Source: Argopecten irradians
Taxonomy: Eukaryota; Mollusca; Bivalvia; Pectinida; Pectinidae
DNA: 64,000 bases
Direction: 5' to 3'
Assembly (NCBI RefSeq): GCF_041381155.1
Contig: NC_091141.1
Coordinates: 22,588,828-22,652,827, forward strand
A model generated the notes under the pieces. That model worked only from the letters and a program-made list of their open reading frames with translations. It was not told the origin of the DNA and ran no database searches. Shown piece after piece: positions 11,555 through 22,686 of this stretch. A program made the position numbers and the translations under genes. Each line of letters opens with the position of its first letter. The stretch's first letter is position 1.

Positions 11555-14500
11555 TTAGCACATCGAGATTGTCACATTGATGCCGAGATTTCCATGATCT
11601 GCAAACAACTGAGCAATGTTTGTATCGAACACAAGACAGTCACTAGCAACTATGGCTGACTGTACACCATCGTGAATACTGCGTGGTGTAGCTTCCCAGG
11701 ACAGACGTCTACGATGACCATTTAACTCCAGTCTGTGATAAACAACATATCAATACAGTTAAAACAGAGTTACCTCCTATAAGGTACATGTATATCTGGA
11801 GGGAGGGGTGAAGGGAAGGGAAGTGTACGTCTGGTGGGAGGTGAAGGTTCATGTATGTACAGAGGGAGCTCGAGGGGGAGAGGAAGGTTCATGTATGTAC
11901 AGAGGGAGCTTGAGGGGGAGGGGAAGGTTCATGTATGTCTGGTGGGAGGTGAAGGTTCATGTATGTCCAGAGGGAGGGGGAGGGGAAGGTTCATGTTTGT
12001 CTGGAGAGTGGGGGGGGGGAGGTTCATTTATGTCTGGAGGGAGGGGGTAGGAAGGTTCATGTATGTCTGGAGAGAGGTGGGGGAAGGTTCATGTATGTCT
12101 GGGGGGAGGGGAGGGGAAGGTTCATGAAAGTGGGGGGAGGGGAGGGGAAGGTTCATGTACGTGTCAAGGGAGGAGGGGAAGATTCATATACGTGTGGAGG
12201 GAGGGAAAGGCTCCATTATATAAAACAATAATACATCAATAGTAATTACAGAGTAATCTCCCTTCCAACAGATCTACCACAATCAAGGATACATTGATAG
12301 CTATCACAGAGTTACTTCCCTTCAAAGAAACTAATAATGGTACAATGTGTAAAGAAAAGAACATCAATAGTTATAACAGAATTATCTCCCTTCAAGCAAC
12401 TAAACATTCTGTTATTCATCTTAAAGTACAATAGAGTGTTTTAAACCATAAATCGAAAAATCAAATTGGCATGAAAATATAATAATATGACGCACCTGTA
12501 TGCAAAGTTCTCTGCCTGTTTGCGTGTGCCTATTAGCTGAACTATTGCATAGAACATTTGATGCCCCTCATTCTTTTCCTGTTTTTCCAGCACCAACATA
12601 AAATTATGGCCAAAGCACGACTGCATCATTACCCAGTCAACTGCGCCAGGAAGGTTGATGTCCGTCGCCAAAAATACTATGTCTTCACCTGATAACAGAT
12701 CAAATCAGCAGTTCTAAGGAATTCTTACATAGAAACAAAACATCAAATCAGCAGTCCTAATAAATTCTTACATAGAAACAAAAGATCAAATCAGCAGTCC
12801 TAATAAATCATTACATAGAAACAAAACATCAATTCAGCAGTCCTAAGGAATTTCTATATAGAAACAAATGATCAAATCAGCAGTCCTAAGGATTTTCTAT
12901 ATAGAAACAAATGATCAAATCAGCAGTCCTGAGAAATTTCTTACAAAGAAACAAAAGATCAAATCAGCAGTCCTAAGAAATTCTTACAAAGAAACAAAAG
13001 ATCAAATCAGCAGTCCTAAGGAATTCTTACAAAGAAACAAAAGATCAAATCAGCAGTCCTAAGGAATTCTTACAAAGAAACAAAAGATCAAATCAGCAGT
13101 CCTAAGGAATTCTCCTAAGGAATTCTTACAAAGAAACAAAAGATCAAATCAGCAGTCCTAAGGAATTCTTACAAAGAAACAAAAGATCAAATCAGCAGTC
13201 CTAAGGAATTCTTACAAAGAAACAAAAGATCAAATCAGCAGTTCTAAGAATTCATACATAGAAACAAAAGATCAAATCAGAAGTCCTAAGGAATTCTTAC
13301 AAAGAAACAAAAGATCAAATCAGCAGTTCTAAGAATTCTTATAGAACAAAAGATCAAATCAGAGTTTAAAATTCATCAAGAAACAAAAGATCAAATCAGC
13401 AGTCCTAAGGAATTCTTAACAAAGAAACAAAAGATCAAATCAGCAGTCCTAAGGAATTCTTACAAAGAAACAAAAGATCAAATCAGCAGTCCTAAGAAAT
13501 TTTACAAAGAAACAAAAGATCAAATCAGAAGTCCTAAGGAATTGTTACATAGAAACTAAATGCACACAATCAGTTGATACATCAGCACTTGACTTTCATG
13601 CAGAGTTTAAGATTATTTCCAAAATCAAATGCTGAATCTTTTGTTCTTTACATCTCTCAACCGCTATGGTCGAACAGAACAAGGTTTTTTAATTTAGAAA
13701 GCCAGAGTTTCAGGAGAAAAAATACCCAGTAACATACTTTGCAACTACTCATGTTAGTCCAGAACTTGTATTTCATAGTTATAGAATATCAAATAATTTA
13801 ATCACTCCGTCACCAATTGGCTTAAATGTGAATGATTACACCTTATTGAATAATTCATATAATTAACCATAATTGTCTGTTGCACTGTAATTGTAAAATG
13901 ATGGCCCATACAATTTCAATAGGGGAAATTGATAGTCAGTTACTGCCAGAGTGATTACAATGGCCATTGAACCTTTGTGAATACCCAGATAAGATATAAA
14001 TGGATTTTGACGAAATCTTCTTATCCATGTAATCTAATGTGTAGTTTTATATGAGTTTACAGAGAAATTTCATGTTCCAAGTAACAGTCTAGCCAATTTG
14101 AAAATATATTAAGTCTGTTTTTCACAAGGATTTTTAAGTGATAAGGATTAGTCGTTGTCTCTTTACACTGCTAAAAACCACACAAGTTGCCAATGAAACT
14201 GGGAATAAAAACCATTTTTCTCAACAAATATTTGTTTTATCACGTCAAATAAAACACCAATGTTCATAAAAAAATTATGACATTTCATGTAATGACAGCT
14301 CGCTTCAGAAAGTAAAATGTTGCGCCGGCGGATATCAAAGGAAAACAGTCCCAATCAGTGCACAAACACAAAACTTTCACATATTTTTGACATATTTGTC
14401 TAAAACCCTGAGTGACTTATCCTCGTCATCTACATCCTTGGTTTTTCAGCTTTCTACAAAACACAAATGTCATAGACCCAAAAGTAGGGAGAAATGATCC

Positions 14501-17500
14501 ACAAACATCAGATCTCTACCAAATGTTGAAAACGTGAGCTACCACAGTACTCAAATGTCCACGGGGCACCCTAACCTTCCTTGCAAGTGTGGACAGATCT
14601 CATTCAGTGTTAAGAGGCTGAGCTACCACGACCCCTGAATGTCCAACCTACCTTGGAAGTGTGGACAGATCTCATTCAGTGTTAAGATGCTGAGCTACCA
14701 CGACCCCTGAATGTCCAACCTACCTTGGAAGTGTGGATAGATTTCATTCAATGTTAAGATGCTGAGCTACCACGACCCCTGAATGTCCAACCTACCTTGG
14801 AAGTGGGGACAGATCTCATTCAGTGTTAAGAGGCTAAGATACCACGACTCCTGAATGTCCAACCTACCTTGGAAGTGGGGACAGATCTCATTCAGTGTTA
14901 AGAGGCTAAGATACCACGACTCCTGAATGTCCAACCTACCTTGAAGTGTGGTGATACTTTTATGTTGCTGCATGAGGTGTGTCATAACCTGTTCCAGTGA
15001 TCCCTGCCACTTACACGAGGCTCCCGGACACGGACAGCAGTACGGTCTACACAGAACAAGAACAACACAGGATGAAATGTCTTCTCTTTATAAAATTGTC
15101 AGTAACTTCCATGTCCATATATTGCACAATGCAGGCAAGATTTTGCAACAGAGAAAAATTGCTGATATTTTGAGGTAAATGGCTAAATCCTCCAAAAAGA
15201 ATTAATTTAAGAATGATTTTAGATTCCAAGTTGAAATACATTTCAGTTAAACAAGAGGCCCAGAGGGCCTGTATCGCTCACCTGGTTTGTAATGATAAGT
15301 AATGTACTGAATACAGGTTCAGAGCAAAAATTTATACAAACTCTGTTTCCCTTTTCTAGACGATGTTTGTGGCCAAATTTGGTTATAATCAATGTAGAAC
15401 TCTATGACAAGTAGCGATATATAGAAATTACTTCTATTTCCCTATTGGGCCCTGCCCCTCCTAACCCAAGGGGGTCAGAGCCAAAATTTATACAAACACT
15501 GTTTCCCTTTCCAAGAGGATGTTTCTGGCCAAATTTGGTTACAATCCATGCAGAACTCTATGACTAGTAGCGGTTTAAAGATTTACCTCACTTTCCCCTA
15601 ATAGCCCCAGAGGGTCAGAGCCAAAATGTATACAAACTCTAGATCTGTTCCCCTTCCCCGGAAAACCAAGTCAAGTCTCTTTCCCATAGTTTTGTCTCTC
15701 TATAGGTTTTGTCAGACTACTTTACCTGTATTCGCATGTCTCTTCATGATCTGTTTTGTCTGTGTGTAGCAGCGTGACAGGACACCCACTGGACGAGTAT
15801 TTACAAGGGAACATTACTGTGCTTGCCACTTTTTCCATTGCTAAATTGCGTATATTTCCTGCCAAGAAAGAATGCAAAATTCAAGTCAATATATTTTCCC
15901 ATTAGGTTCAAGTTTTAAATAAGTTAGCTTAGGAGTCCCATATGAAAATCTGGGAGTTCATTTTAATACATAATGAATTTTGGCCAAAATAATTTCTTTT
16001 ACTTGGGGAGCATACTATTTTCAAAGTCAATATCGGATATCAAAATCTCTAATATGAGTATTAATATTGTAACCCTGGTGAATACTAGCCGCAATATACC
16101 GCTCGGCTAGAGAGAACTTCTCCTTAGCTCGATCGGTAACGGTTGAGCGTCAGACTAGTAATCCAGAGGTCCTGAGTTCGAATCCTGGCAGAGGCAGTGA
16201 TTAAATTTATCGTAGAATCATGTGCTCTGTTACAATATCTTTAGTAACCATTTCTTCACCTAAAGCTGCAATTAGAACGCAAAACTCCCAATCTTCAGTA
16301 AATTAACATTCCAACTTGGGATAAGAAATGCAGTTACTGTGTTGGGAGTTGTAAGGAAACCATAATAAAATGAGTATAAATCTTACCTAAAGGGCCACGA
16401 CATGTTGGACACATGGTCAGTTTCTGTCGACAAGTCTGACATACTATGTGGCCACTCTGACACTGCATGATGGGAGGGAGCGCATAGTCAAAACACACGG
16501 GACACTCAAATAAACTGGCTAGGTCAGAACCAGCTGCAGCTGAAATAAAACAAAAAAGATCATGTTAAGCTTTTTTCTTTTTTCAGTTATTAGTTATCGT
16601 ATTCAACCCAAGAAGCGCTTACCGTATTTGACCTAATAAGCGCCCAGGCAATAAAATAATGAGAAAATGCAAAGGTGCTTAATGAGACGAAATTATTGCA
16701 AACCTATACAATTTTGATAGTTTTGGTCTTATGCCTGGGCAATTGAAATTGAGGCCTCAAAATTAATGGGACCTTTAGACATTTCACAAAAATATTGCCT
16801 AAAGTAAAATATAAATCAACATGCAAAAGAAATAAAGTAAAGATCTGTATTTAAAAATTATTTAAAACACAAAACGCGAAAAAGGGGAGGGACTCTTATT
16901 GGGACAGAGAGCAATTAATATTGGCAATGGATCAAATAAAACATCTTAATCCAGAAATAAAAACAAAGTAATAAAGTTGTATCCCAGAGTAGGTAAAAAC
17001 AAAATAATCAAGTTGTATCGTACTAATTGTAATCCATGCATATATGAATGAGGAGGGAAGCTCATGTCCAAAATGGAAGAGAGAGCAAATTAAAGAGAAG
17101 CGGAGCTCAAACAGGGAGGGAATGCAAAAGAAGAAGAGTTTACAGGGGGAGGTAACTTAGGAAGGAGGGGAAAATAAATGAGAGATATTTTAAAGATGCT
17201 GCACCACTGACAATTGGTATTTTTTCACTATCAAAAACAGGAGCAGACGATTTAGTAACTTTCTTCAGTTACAAAAGTTACTTACTTTACACCATTACCA
17301 CCATTGAAAAGTTTGAGCTCTAATTTTACTTTAAGTTGAAATATAAAAAACTAATTAATTGCATCCCGAAAAAATTTCCTGGTACTATGTCTTATATGGA
17401 ATCAAGTATTGATTGTGCATGCACTAAAAGAAAAATTAATTATTTTATATTATATTTTGTGTGAATTAGGCATATACACACACGATTAAACACCAATTAT

Positions 17501-17796
17501 TGTTAACATGATGAGTAGCGTTTATGCTCTGTCGGCGGTGGAGCATCTTTAATAGGAATGAGCATTAAAAGTGAAGATTATATTTATAGATAAGAATGTT
17601 TAAAGGAGAGGATCCGAGCTTCAAGAGGGAAGGGGGCATATGTAGATTGATCCTATGTATTACGTACATATAGTCTACTGGGGAGAACCTTATTCTTACC
17701 TAAAGCTGCAGCAGCATTTGCTGGACCACCATTAGCTGCCACAGGGATGTGAGATCGCTGTTTCCCAGAGGATGATGTCTGTCGACTCAGGCTCAT
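11555..17796 (-). CDS. SIAH1: E3 ubiquitin-protein ligase SIAH (seven in absentia homolog), 6 coding exons
   Basis: RING E3 ligase that transfers ubiquitin to substrates bound by its C-terminal domain. Family members act as dimers in cytosol and nucleus. Exons, 5' to 3' on the minus strand, are 17796-17700, 16539-16387, 15858-15726, 15046-14940, 12688-12496 and 11732-11555. All junctions obey GT-AG and phases match. The sum is 861 nt, 286 residues plus TAA; human SIAH1 is 282. The Ser/Ala-rich N-terminus (1-40) starts [10 protein letters not shown]. The RING (45-79) has Cys45, 48, 59, 66, 69, 76, 79 and His63. The first SIAH zinc finger has Cys102, Cys109, His121 and Cys125; the second includes Cys132-139, His151 and His156. 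The substrate-binding domain (165-286) contains [31 protein letters not shown] and LGINVTIS. The gene looks intact. An acceptor-like site near 17831 suggests an upstream non-coding exon. Introns 4 and 5 carry splice-site-like minisatellites. Confidence 0.97.
11780..12215. repeat. G-rich minisatellite (~36-bp unit) in SIAH intron 5
   Basis: About 11-12 degenerate units of GGTTCATGTATGTCTGGAG followed by GGGAGGGG-type runs lie in the last SIAH intron, 50-480 bp from its 3' splice site. The plus strand has many G3-G9 runs, so G-quadruplex formation is possible. On the transcribed (minus-sense) RNA the units read as C/T-rich tracts ending CTCCAG, which resemble a polypyrimidine tract plus AG. Frames of 80-97 codons across it are repeat translations, not genes. 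Confidence 0.85.
12235..12400. repeat. three loose ~60-bp repeats with TTACAGAGTTA-CTCCCTT motif
   Basis: Three similar segments contain ATCAATAG-T-AT-ACAGAGTTA and CTCCCTTC (about 12236, 12295 and 12368). A fourth weaker relative lies at 11747-11775. They occupy the donor-side part of SIAH intron 5. Confidence 0.5.
12689..13560. repeat. ~43-bp minisatellite (~20 copies) at the 3' end of SIAH intron 4
   Basis: The plus-strand unit contains AAAGATCAAATCAGCAGTCC, TAAGGAATTCTTA and CAAAGAAAC. The array starts directly at the 3' splice site of intron 4 (acceptor AG at 12690-12689), and the last unit merges into the real acceptor. Read on the gene's strand, each unit carries CTGCTGAT (branch-point-like CTGAT), then a T-rich stretch, then TTTGTAAG. 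Lengths vary by a few bases, one copy has an extra half unit near 13106-13125, and several copies in 13230-13400 are damaged. Confidence 0.92.
13565..14560. other. middle of SIAH intron 4, no feature recognised
   Basis: Unique-looking AT-rich intronic sequence lies between the two minisatellites. No exon-like conserved frame or known repeat was seen. Confidence 0.5.
14569..14939. repeat. 72-bp tandem array made from the 5' splice site of SIAH intron 4
   Basis: Units start at 14641, 14713, 14785 and 14857, exactly 72 bp apart, with a degenerate one at about 14569. The next unit start, 14929, overlaps the real exon-intron junction (exon edge 14940). On the gene's strand each full unit has ACTTCCAAG followed by GTAGGTTGGAC, compared with ACTTCAAG/GTAGGTTGGAC at the real donor. 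Copied donors therefore lie at 14868, 14796, 14724 and 14652. The first two units downstream of the exon are open in the exon's frame; the third has an in-frame TAG at 14769-14767. Confidence 0.95.
15252..15700 (-). mobile_element. hairpin-ended repeat of the AGGCCC/GGGCCT type in SIAH intron 3
   Basis: The plus-strand edge starts ACAAGAGGCCCAGAGGGCCT: a stem AGGCCC-AGA-GGGCCT followed by GTATCGCTCACCTGG. Inside, about three degenerate units share AAAATTTATACAAACTCTGTTTCCC and TGGCCAAATTTGGTTA. In reverse complement the edge becomes hairpin plus CTTGTTT, the same layout as the right end of the element ending near 61376. I recognise the edge as a common molluscan dispersed repeat. A degenerate relative lies at 32314-32345. 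Confidence 0.65.
16119..16198 (+). pseudogene. tRNA-Thr(AGT)-like pseudogene or SINE head in SIAH intron 2
   Basis: The A-box-like TTAGCTCGATCGGTAA, anticodon region GTCAGACTAGTAATC (anticodon AGT) and B-box-like GTCCTGAGTTCGAATCC are in tRNA order and spacing. The 3' strand of the anticodon stem (TCCAG) no longer pairs well with TCAGA, the D-arm carries extra bases, and the acceptor ends pair poorly. It is therefore a decayed tRNA or the head of a tRNA-derived SINE rather than a working gene. Confidence 0.6.
16580..17190. other. SIAH intron 1, proximal part, unassigned
   Basis: AT-rich intronic sequence with purine-rich stretches (e.g. 17060-17185). No exon or known repeat was recognised. 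Confidence 0.4.
17194..17548. mobile_element. TTAA-flanked MITE, copy 1 (SIAH intron 1)
   Basis: The element starts AGATGCTGCACC and ends GGTGGAGCATCT. TTAA lies directly outside both ends (17190-17193 and 17549-17552). It is 355 bp with no coding capacity. The interior matches the copies at 28900, 49276, 52625 and 62853, in the orientation with TTTTTCACTATCAAAAACAG near the left end. Confidence 0.9.
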
Positions 17797-18068
17797 CTTG
17801 GAGGTAATTACCACACTCTCCAATTAGAACTGTAAATCATTGTGGAATGGTTCTCACAAAATTATCACTTTATGCTAGTTTGTCCTCTTTTGACCTGCAG
17901 GGTACTGTAAACCAACTTTCTTTCGCGGCTACTAAATTTTGTGATTTCCATTTCAAGACAAGTCAGCAGTGATTAATATTCGTAGATTTAAATAAATAAA
18001 TGGAAATTCCTTTCAATCTAAGTGATGTAGAACATGTTAATGCCTACAGATTAACTTTCGCTAATCAT

Positions 18069-18164
18069 GCCTAAATTGGATAACAAAATTAGTAAAGTAA
18101 ATTGCACGCAAAATATGCCTAAATTGGATAACAAAATTAGTAAAGTAAATTGCACGCAAAATAT
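18069..18164. repeat. 48-bp tandem duplication
   Basis: Two identical 48-bp copies begin GCCTAAATTGGATAAC and end CGCAAAATAT, directly adjacent (18069-18116, 18117-18164). It is a recent local duplication upstream of the SIAH coding start. Confidence 0.95.
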
Positions 18165-18689
18165 AGTCGGTTTATAGTATTTACTACATTTAAGTGTATA
18201 TAAATACATGTGTACATATGCTGTCTTCATGTACAATTTACCTCGTTAGCTGTCACAACTTCATCTTATTAAAGCTGTGTATACTGTTAGACTGAGTGGA
18301 GGTCTAAGATTGCTAGAAAATGAAATCAAGAGAAATACCATAAAATATCAGTCGTACTTAGCTAAAAATAAATTACCAAAGTGAAAGTATTATTGTAACA
18401 ATCATAGTAACTGTTAAAAGTTAAACCCCAATCCAGACAGGATAAATATTTGAATTAACAATGCGAATTGAGAGAAACAAGGATATAATCATAATATCAA
18501 CATTCATCACAATCATTGTGACAATGAAAATGATCACAATCCCTATGTCGAATTTTCATCAGATAAACAGTAACATACATTTTTCATTTTTAGTGATGTA
18601 TACGCTTGATGTGATAAAAGAATAATTAGCATGTGTAGTCCACTGAAATAAAATAACACGATCAAAACTAAATTATTGGAAATTCTCAC

Positions 18690-18740
18690 TGAACATGTTT
18701 TATACATCGCCAACATGGCGGTCGAGGTTTCTTCGATTTA
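18690..18740 (-). promoter_or_regulatory. possible SIAH promoter/first non-coding exon region
   Basis: On the minus strand a TATAAAA at about 18706-18700 and a YY1-like CCGCCATGTTGGCG at about 18723-18710 lie about 0.9 kb upstream of the SIAH ATG. An acceptor-like TTTACAG near 17831 would allow a non-coding first exon here. No transcript evidence is available and the order of the two motifs is not diagnostic. Confidence 0.25.
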
Positions 18741-18744
18741 GAGA

Positions 18745-19875
18745 GAGATATTTAATATTCTTCGACTAGGTTTGAATATACACTTAAACAATTTGATAAG
18801 ATATTTTAGTTTTAATCCTATCGTATAATGTTACTACCAAAACAGTGCAAATATACGGTAAAAACGCTTTTATCTCTTACCCAAGGTCTTTCACTTCTGA
18901 CAAATATTGTGCGTTCGGAAGTCAGTATTTTATGTTTTCGGAACACATCGTCGTCTTTGCATCGATTGCATTTGTGAGGCCCCATATGGGGTGCACAGCC
19001 TACACAGGGACTTGCATGTTGATCTCTGACTGAGAAAAGTAACTTGAATGTGTTAGTAGTAACTAACATCAATGCTAACTATATTTCTTTCTTATAACAC
19101 ACAACCAACATTGTAGGCCGAGTTGATTTTTTGCACAGTGTCAAAAATGTGTGTTTCAAGAAAAAAATCATGCATATATCAATCAAGGATTGATATGTGA
19201 GAAGGATTCGTCACTGTCTCATACAGTGAAAATATTCATACGTCCTTGATATCAATATAGCAAATTTTGTATCCAATAATGATAATCATCATTGAAGCAG
19301 GAACTTCTACCATTTGTTTGTTATGATATACGTCATTTACAGTGTAATACTTAAATAATGAATATAAATTCTCTATGTAGAGATTTTCTTTGTATGCTAA
19401 GATCGGAATTACTTCCAATATTTGTTTTGAAAATCTACTTGGTATATAATTGGATTATTCCAAATCAAAACGTTATACCGCCCTGACTGAGGTCGTATCA
19501 TTGTTATAACATGAGGTCATTATTTTAGATTTTATCTAAGGTCTCTTAGATAATATTATGGGTTTTCTTTAAAAAATTCAATTAGGATTATTTGATGTGC
19601 ATGTAATTCGCTAACGATAAAAAAGAATGGTCATAGGACAACACCCTGACGAATTCAACATTTGTTACAAGCGTTATATACATATATATTATGGGGATGT
19701 TATTTTTGTCATTCTACTTGGAAAATGTGTCCATATATGATATACCAATTTACCATTACAGTGTCGCAAATAAAGATATTTTCATTCCATGAGCGTGCAA
19801 TAAATTGTACCTCGCGCCTTTAAAACTTTTTCAGTACATTGTTTCTAAATGTGTTTTATAAGCATTGAACTCCAT
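18745..19875. other. intergenic, nothing recognised
   Basis: No coding exon or known repeat was recognised. The frames at 18818-19072 and 18845-19033 are antiparallel over the same bases and show no conserved motif. Confidence 0.4.
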
Positions 19876-19877
19876 TC

Positions 19878-20396
19878 CAAGGCCCACTAGCTTTCCTGAG
19901 CAAAATTTAAATGTTTCTAAAAAAACGTTAAAGAGCATAAGAATATTTATCGATAGCCTAAGATGAGGTTACAGCACCAAACATATACTAGATTTCCCGC
20001 GTAATATATATGATAATAATGGAGATTAATTTCGCTCTTTTGCCTTCTGGCTAAGTGATAGTCAACTACCGCGCGGTATTTAAGACGACGGCGGAAACAC
20101 AAGACGTACCCGCGTTATGAAAAATTAACATTTGATTTATTTTAATCAAATTGTTGAGAAGGCGATGATAACTGTAGCATCAATGGTAAGCTGATAACTT
20201 TTGCGACTCTACAAAATTATCAATCTCGTTTTGCATTCCCATTTTAAAGATTAAAAGCAAAAAAAAAAAAAAAAAAAAAAACGAAAAAAAATTCAATTTG
20301 TTTCCTCATCTTAGGCCATCGATAGATATTTCCTTATATGTTATTAATGCTTTTAAGAAACTTTATTTTTTGTTTCGGAAAGGTAGTGGGCCTTTA
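19878..20396. mobile_element. 519-bp foldback DNA element (AAGGCCCACTA ends)
   Basis: Ends of about 95 bp are imperfect inverted repeats. AAGGCCCACTAGCTTTCC on the left pairs with GGAAAGGTAGTGGGCCTTTA on the right, and both continue through ATCGATAG/CTATCGAT and CCTAAGATGAGG/CCTCATCTTAGG. The interior holds ACTACCGCGCGGTATTTAA and a poly-A run at about 20258-20281. There is no coding capacity. Relatives are at 1346-1560 and 54097-54430. Confidence 0.85.
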
Positions 20397-20399
20397 TAA

Positions 20400-21630
20400 C
20401 AATATAGATCTCCTGTTTTAAAAAAATCTATACAAAAATTGTACATTTCATTATCTAACTCCTCTAAATATATATTTGAAAAATCAAATGTTAAATTAAT
20501 TCTTTATCCAACAATTAAGGTATTAGACCTACATACATCCAAGGATAGATCTAGATCTACGCGTCCTTGCATAAATCGAAATGATAAAATATGAAGCGAT
20601 GACATGAACTCTAAACCAAAATTGTTCACCAAAAACATCAATATTCGTCGCGAAGGTATCAATAGTATAAATACTTTGTTTTTGTTTGACACAAGTGTGA
20701 AGAATTCGACGTCATACTAGGGTAAACGATAATTCCACAAAGATACTAGCACCTTAGGGCATAATATCTAAACTATGTAACTATCAAAACATCCACAGGT
20801 AAAAAAAACCAACGATTCTATGCTATATACTTTTGTACGTGTGTTTCTTGTGTTAGCTGCAAACCTCTTGTCCATTGAGTCATTTTTTCATGTTTACAGT
20901 AGGTACTTACACAGAGTAGGTACTGTACACAGATTTAATAAGAGCGCTTTTTTTTCTTTGTTCGAGTTACCTCCCTTATATGACTCTCTCAGTGAAGGAG
21001 AGGGTAAAGGTGAGAGTTGATGGTCGAGATGAAGCTGTGAACATTTTCTATCCCCCATCTTGGGAGGGGTTCAGGAAATATTTCTGCTGAAAGTATTTGG
21101 ATTCTCGTTAATGCCATTTATGGAAATTTCACAATACATCTGGACGAAGCAGGTATTTCAAGCACCATCTTCATATTTAATGAGCGCAAAGCATAATGAT
21201 TAATGTAGCCGGTTAGGCTACTGTTTAGCGCTTCCGCGGAATGCTTTAAAGCTATTTGACGAACAATAAAACGGTTTTGTTTTGTGGAATAACTAACTGT
21301 TCATACTATACGGGATGTAGACCATTCCAGATTCACTCCTAGTATGGGACCTTGTTGTGACTAGGCCAATGGCTGGTATCGATTTTACTCACAGCATCTT
21401 TTATAACGGGATGAATTCAGAATTCAACCTTCCCAAGGACAGCCCAATGTAAACATGTAGTTATTTCTATTCTGATTCACCCTTTCCCTTTTAAACATAT
21501 GTTATCGTGATATCTTATGCACTGGGATTGGGCACTTTTCAACTGATATGAAGTCCTCTCCCTACAGATTTATAATTAATAATATAACAAAGAACACACA
21601 AAATGGCATACACGTAAATATACATATTTA
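20400..21630. other. intergenic, nothing recognised
   Basis: No coding exon was recognised. The sequence has ordinary AT-rich composition and no clear repeat except short A- and T-runs. Confidence 0.4.
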
Positions 21631-21631
21631 C

Positions 21632-21847
<216 letters not shown>

Positions 21848-21849
21848 TT

Positions 21850-22686
21850 TTTTTTTGCATATATTTATAATTTCTTAATTCATTAATGTATATGTAATGA
21901 AATTGCTTCCGATGCTGACGACCGAAGTTGCACTAATTACTATTTTGTCTCGCTTCTTTACTGAAGTTCATCACATCCCGTGCCTTGGTCTCTTTCTCCT
22001 TATCTAAGCATTTTGAACTATTAGCGGATGAAGCAATGTTAGTCCTGTCTGCGAACTTCATTTTTTCTTGTTATATAAAGAGCTATCATTATGGATTTCA
22101 CATTTACAATGACAGTAATGTTGAATCATTTCTGTTGGAAATTGAAATAAATACACACAGAACATTATCGCATTTTCAAACATAACAGTAGTGCTATTGG
22201 TGTTTAGTTTTTCGTTTCTTTGCCAATTTGAAAAGTTTCACCCCAAAACGAAATTAATGTTTATTTTATGTCTTGTTGATTAAAACGTAGCAGTTGTGAA
22301 GCGTTGTCTAAAAAATAAAATTAACTAACGTCAACAAAAGCTATAAATATGCCGTGTTAAATTTCAACTTCATGCATTTCAATTTATGAGAAACAGTGCC
22401 TTTATGTTCGCATTAACGGTTCACCACCAAAACAGGCGCCGTATGAATGCTTTAACAGCCGATTGTCATTTCCAGGCGTGTTATACGAACTATAACTCTA
22501 ACAGGTATCTAATTACAACGTGGCTTCGTTTGCATTTTATTACATATTTTCCTCTTAGAAATCAATTCGATTACATTCAGTCTGCATTACATTTTTTTTT
22601 AAATTCGTGTGATCTGCCAAATTAGGCCAAAAATATGTTCGTTTAGGGTTTGTTTTTTGTGTGTGTTTTTCACTCTAAAATGATTG
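21850..22686. other. intergenic, nothing recognised
   Basis: AT-rich sequence with no supported gene. A GTTTAGGG motif near 22641 has an inverted partner near 24542, outside the element at 22687-24435. Confidence 0.35.

Noticed and set aside
11808-12231. Gly/Arg-rich overlapping frames of 80-97 codons
   Set aside because: Three frames of the same G-rich minisatellite are open at once, and the region lies inside a SIAH intron.
12700-13560. Regular ~43-bp repeats that might suggest a CRISPR array
   Set aside because: Units are head-to-tail without unique spacers, in an intron of an animal gene.
14767-14985. A separate 72-codon gene inside SIAH
   Set aside because: It is exon 4 of SIAH read on into the 72-bp donor array, not an independent gene.
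16119-16198. A functional tRNA-Thr gene
   Set aside because: The A and B boxes are good but the anticodon and acceptor stems do not pair well, so it is listed as a pseudogene or SINE head.
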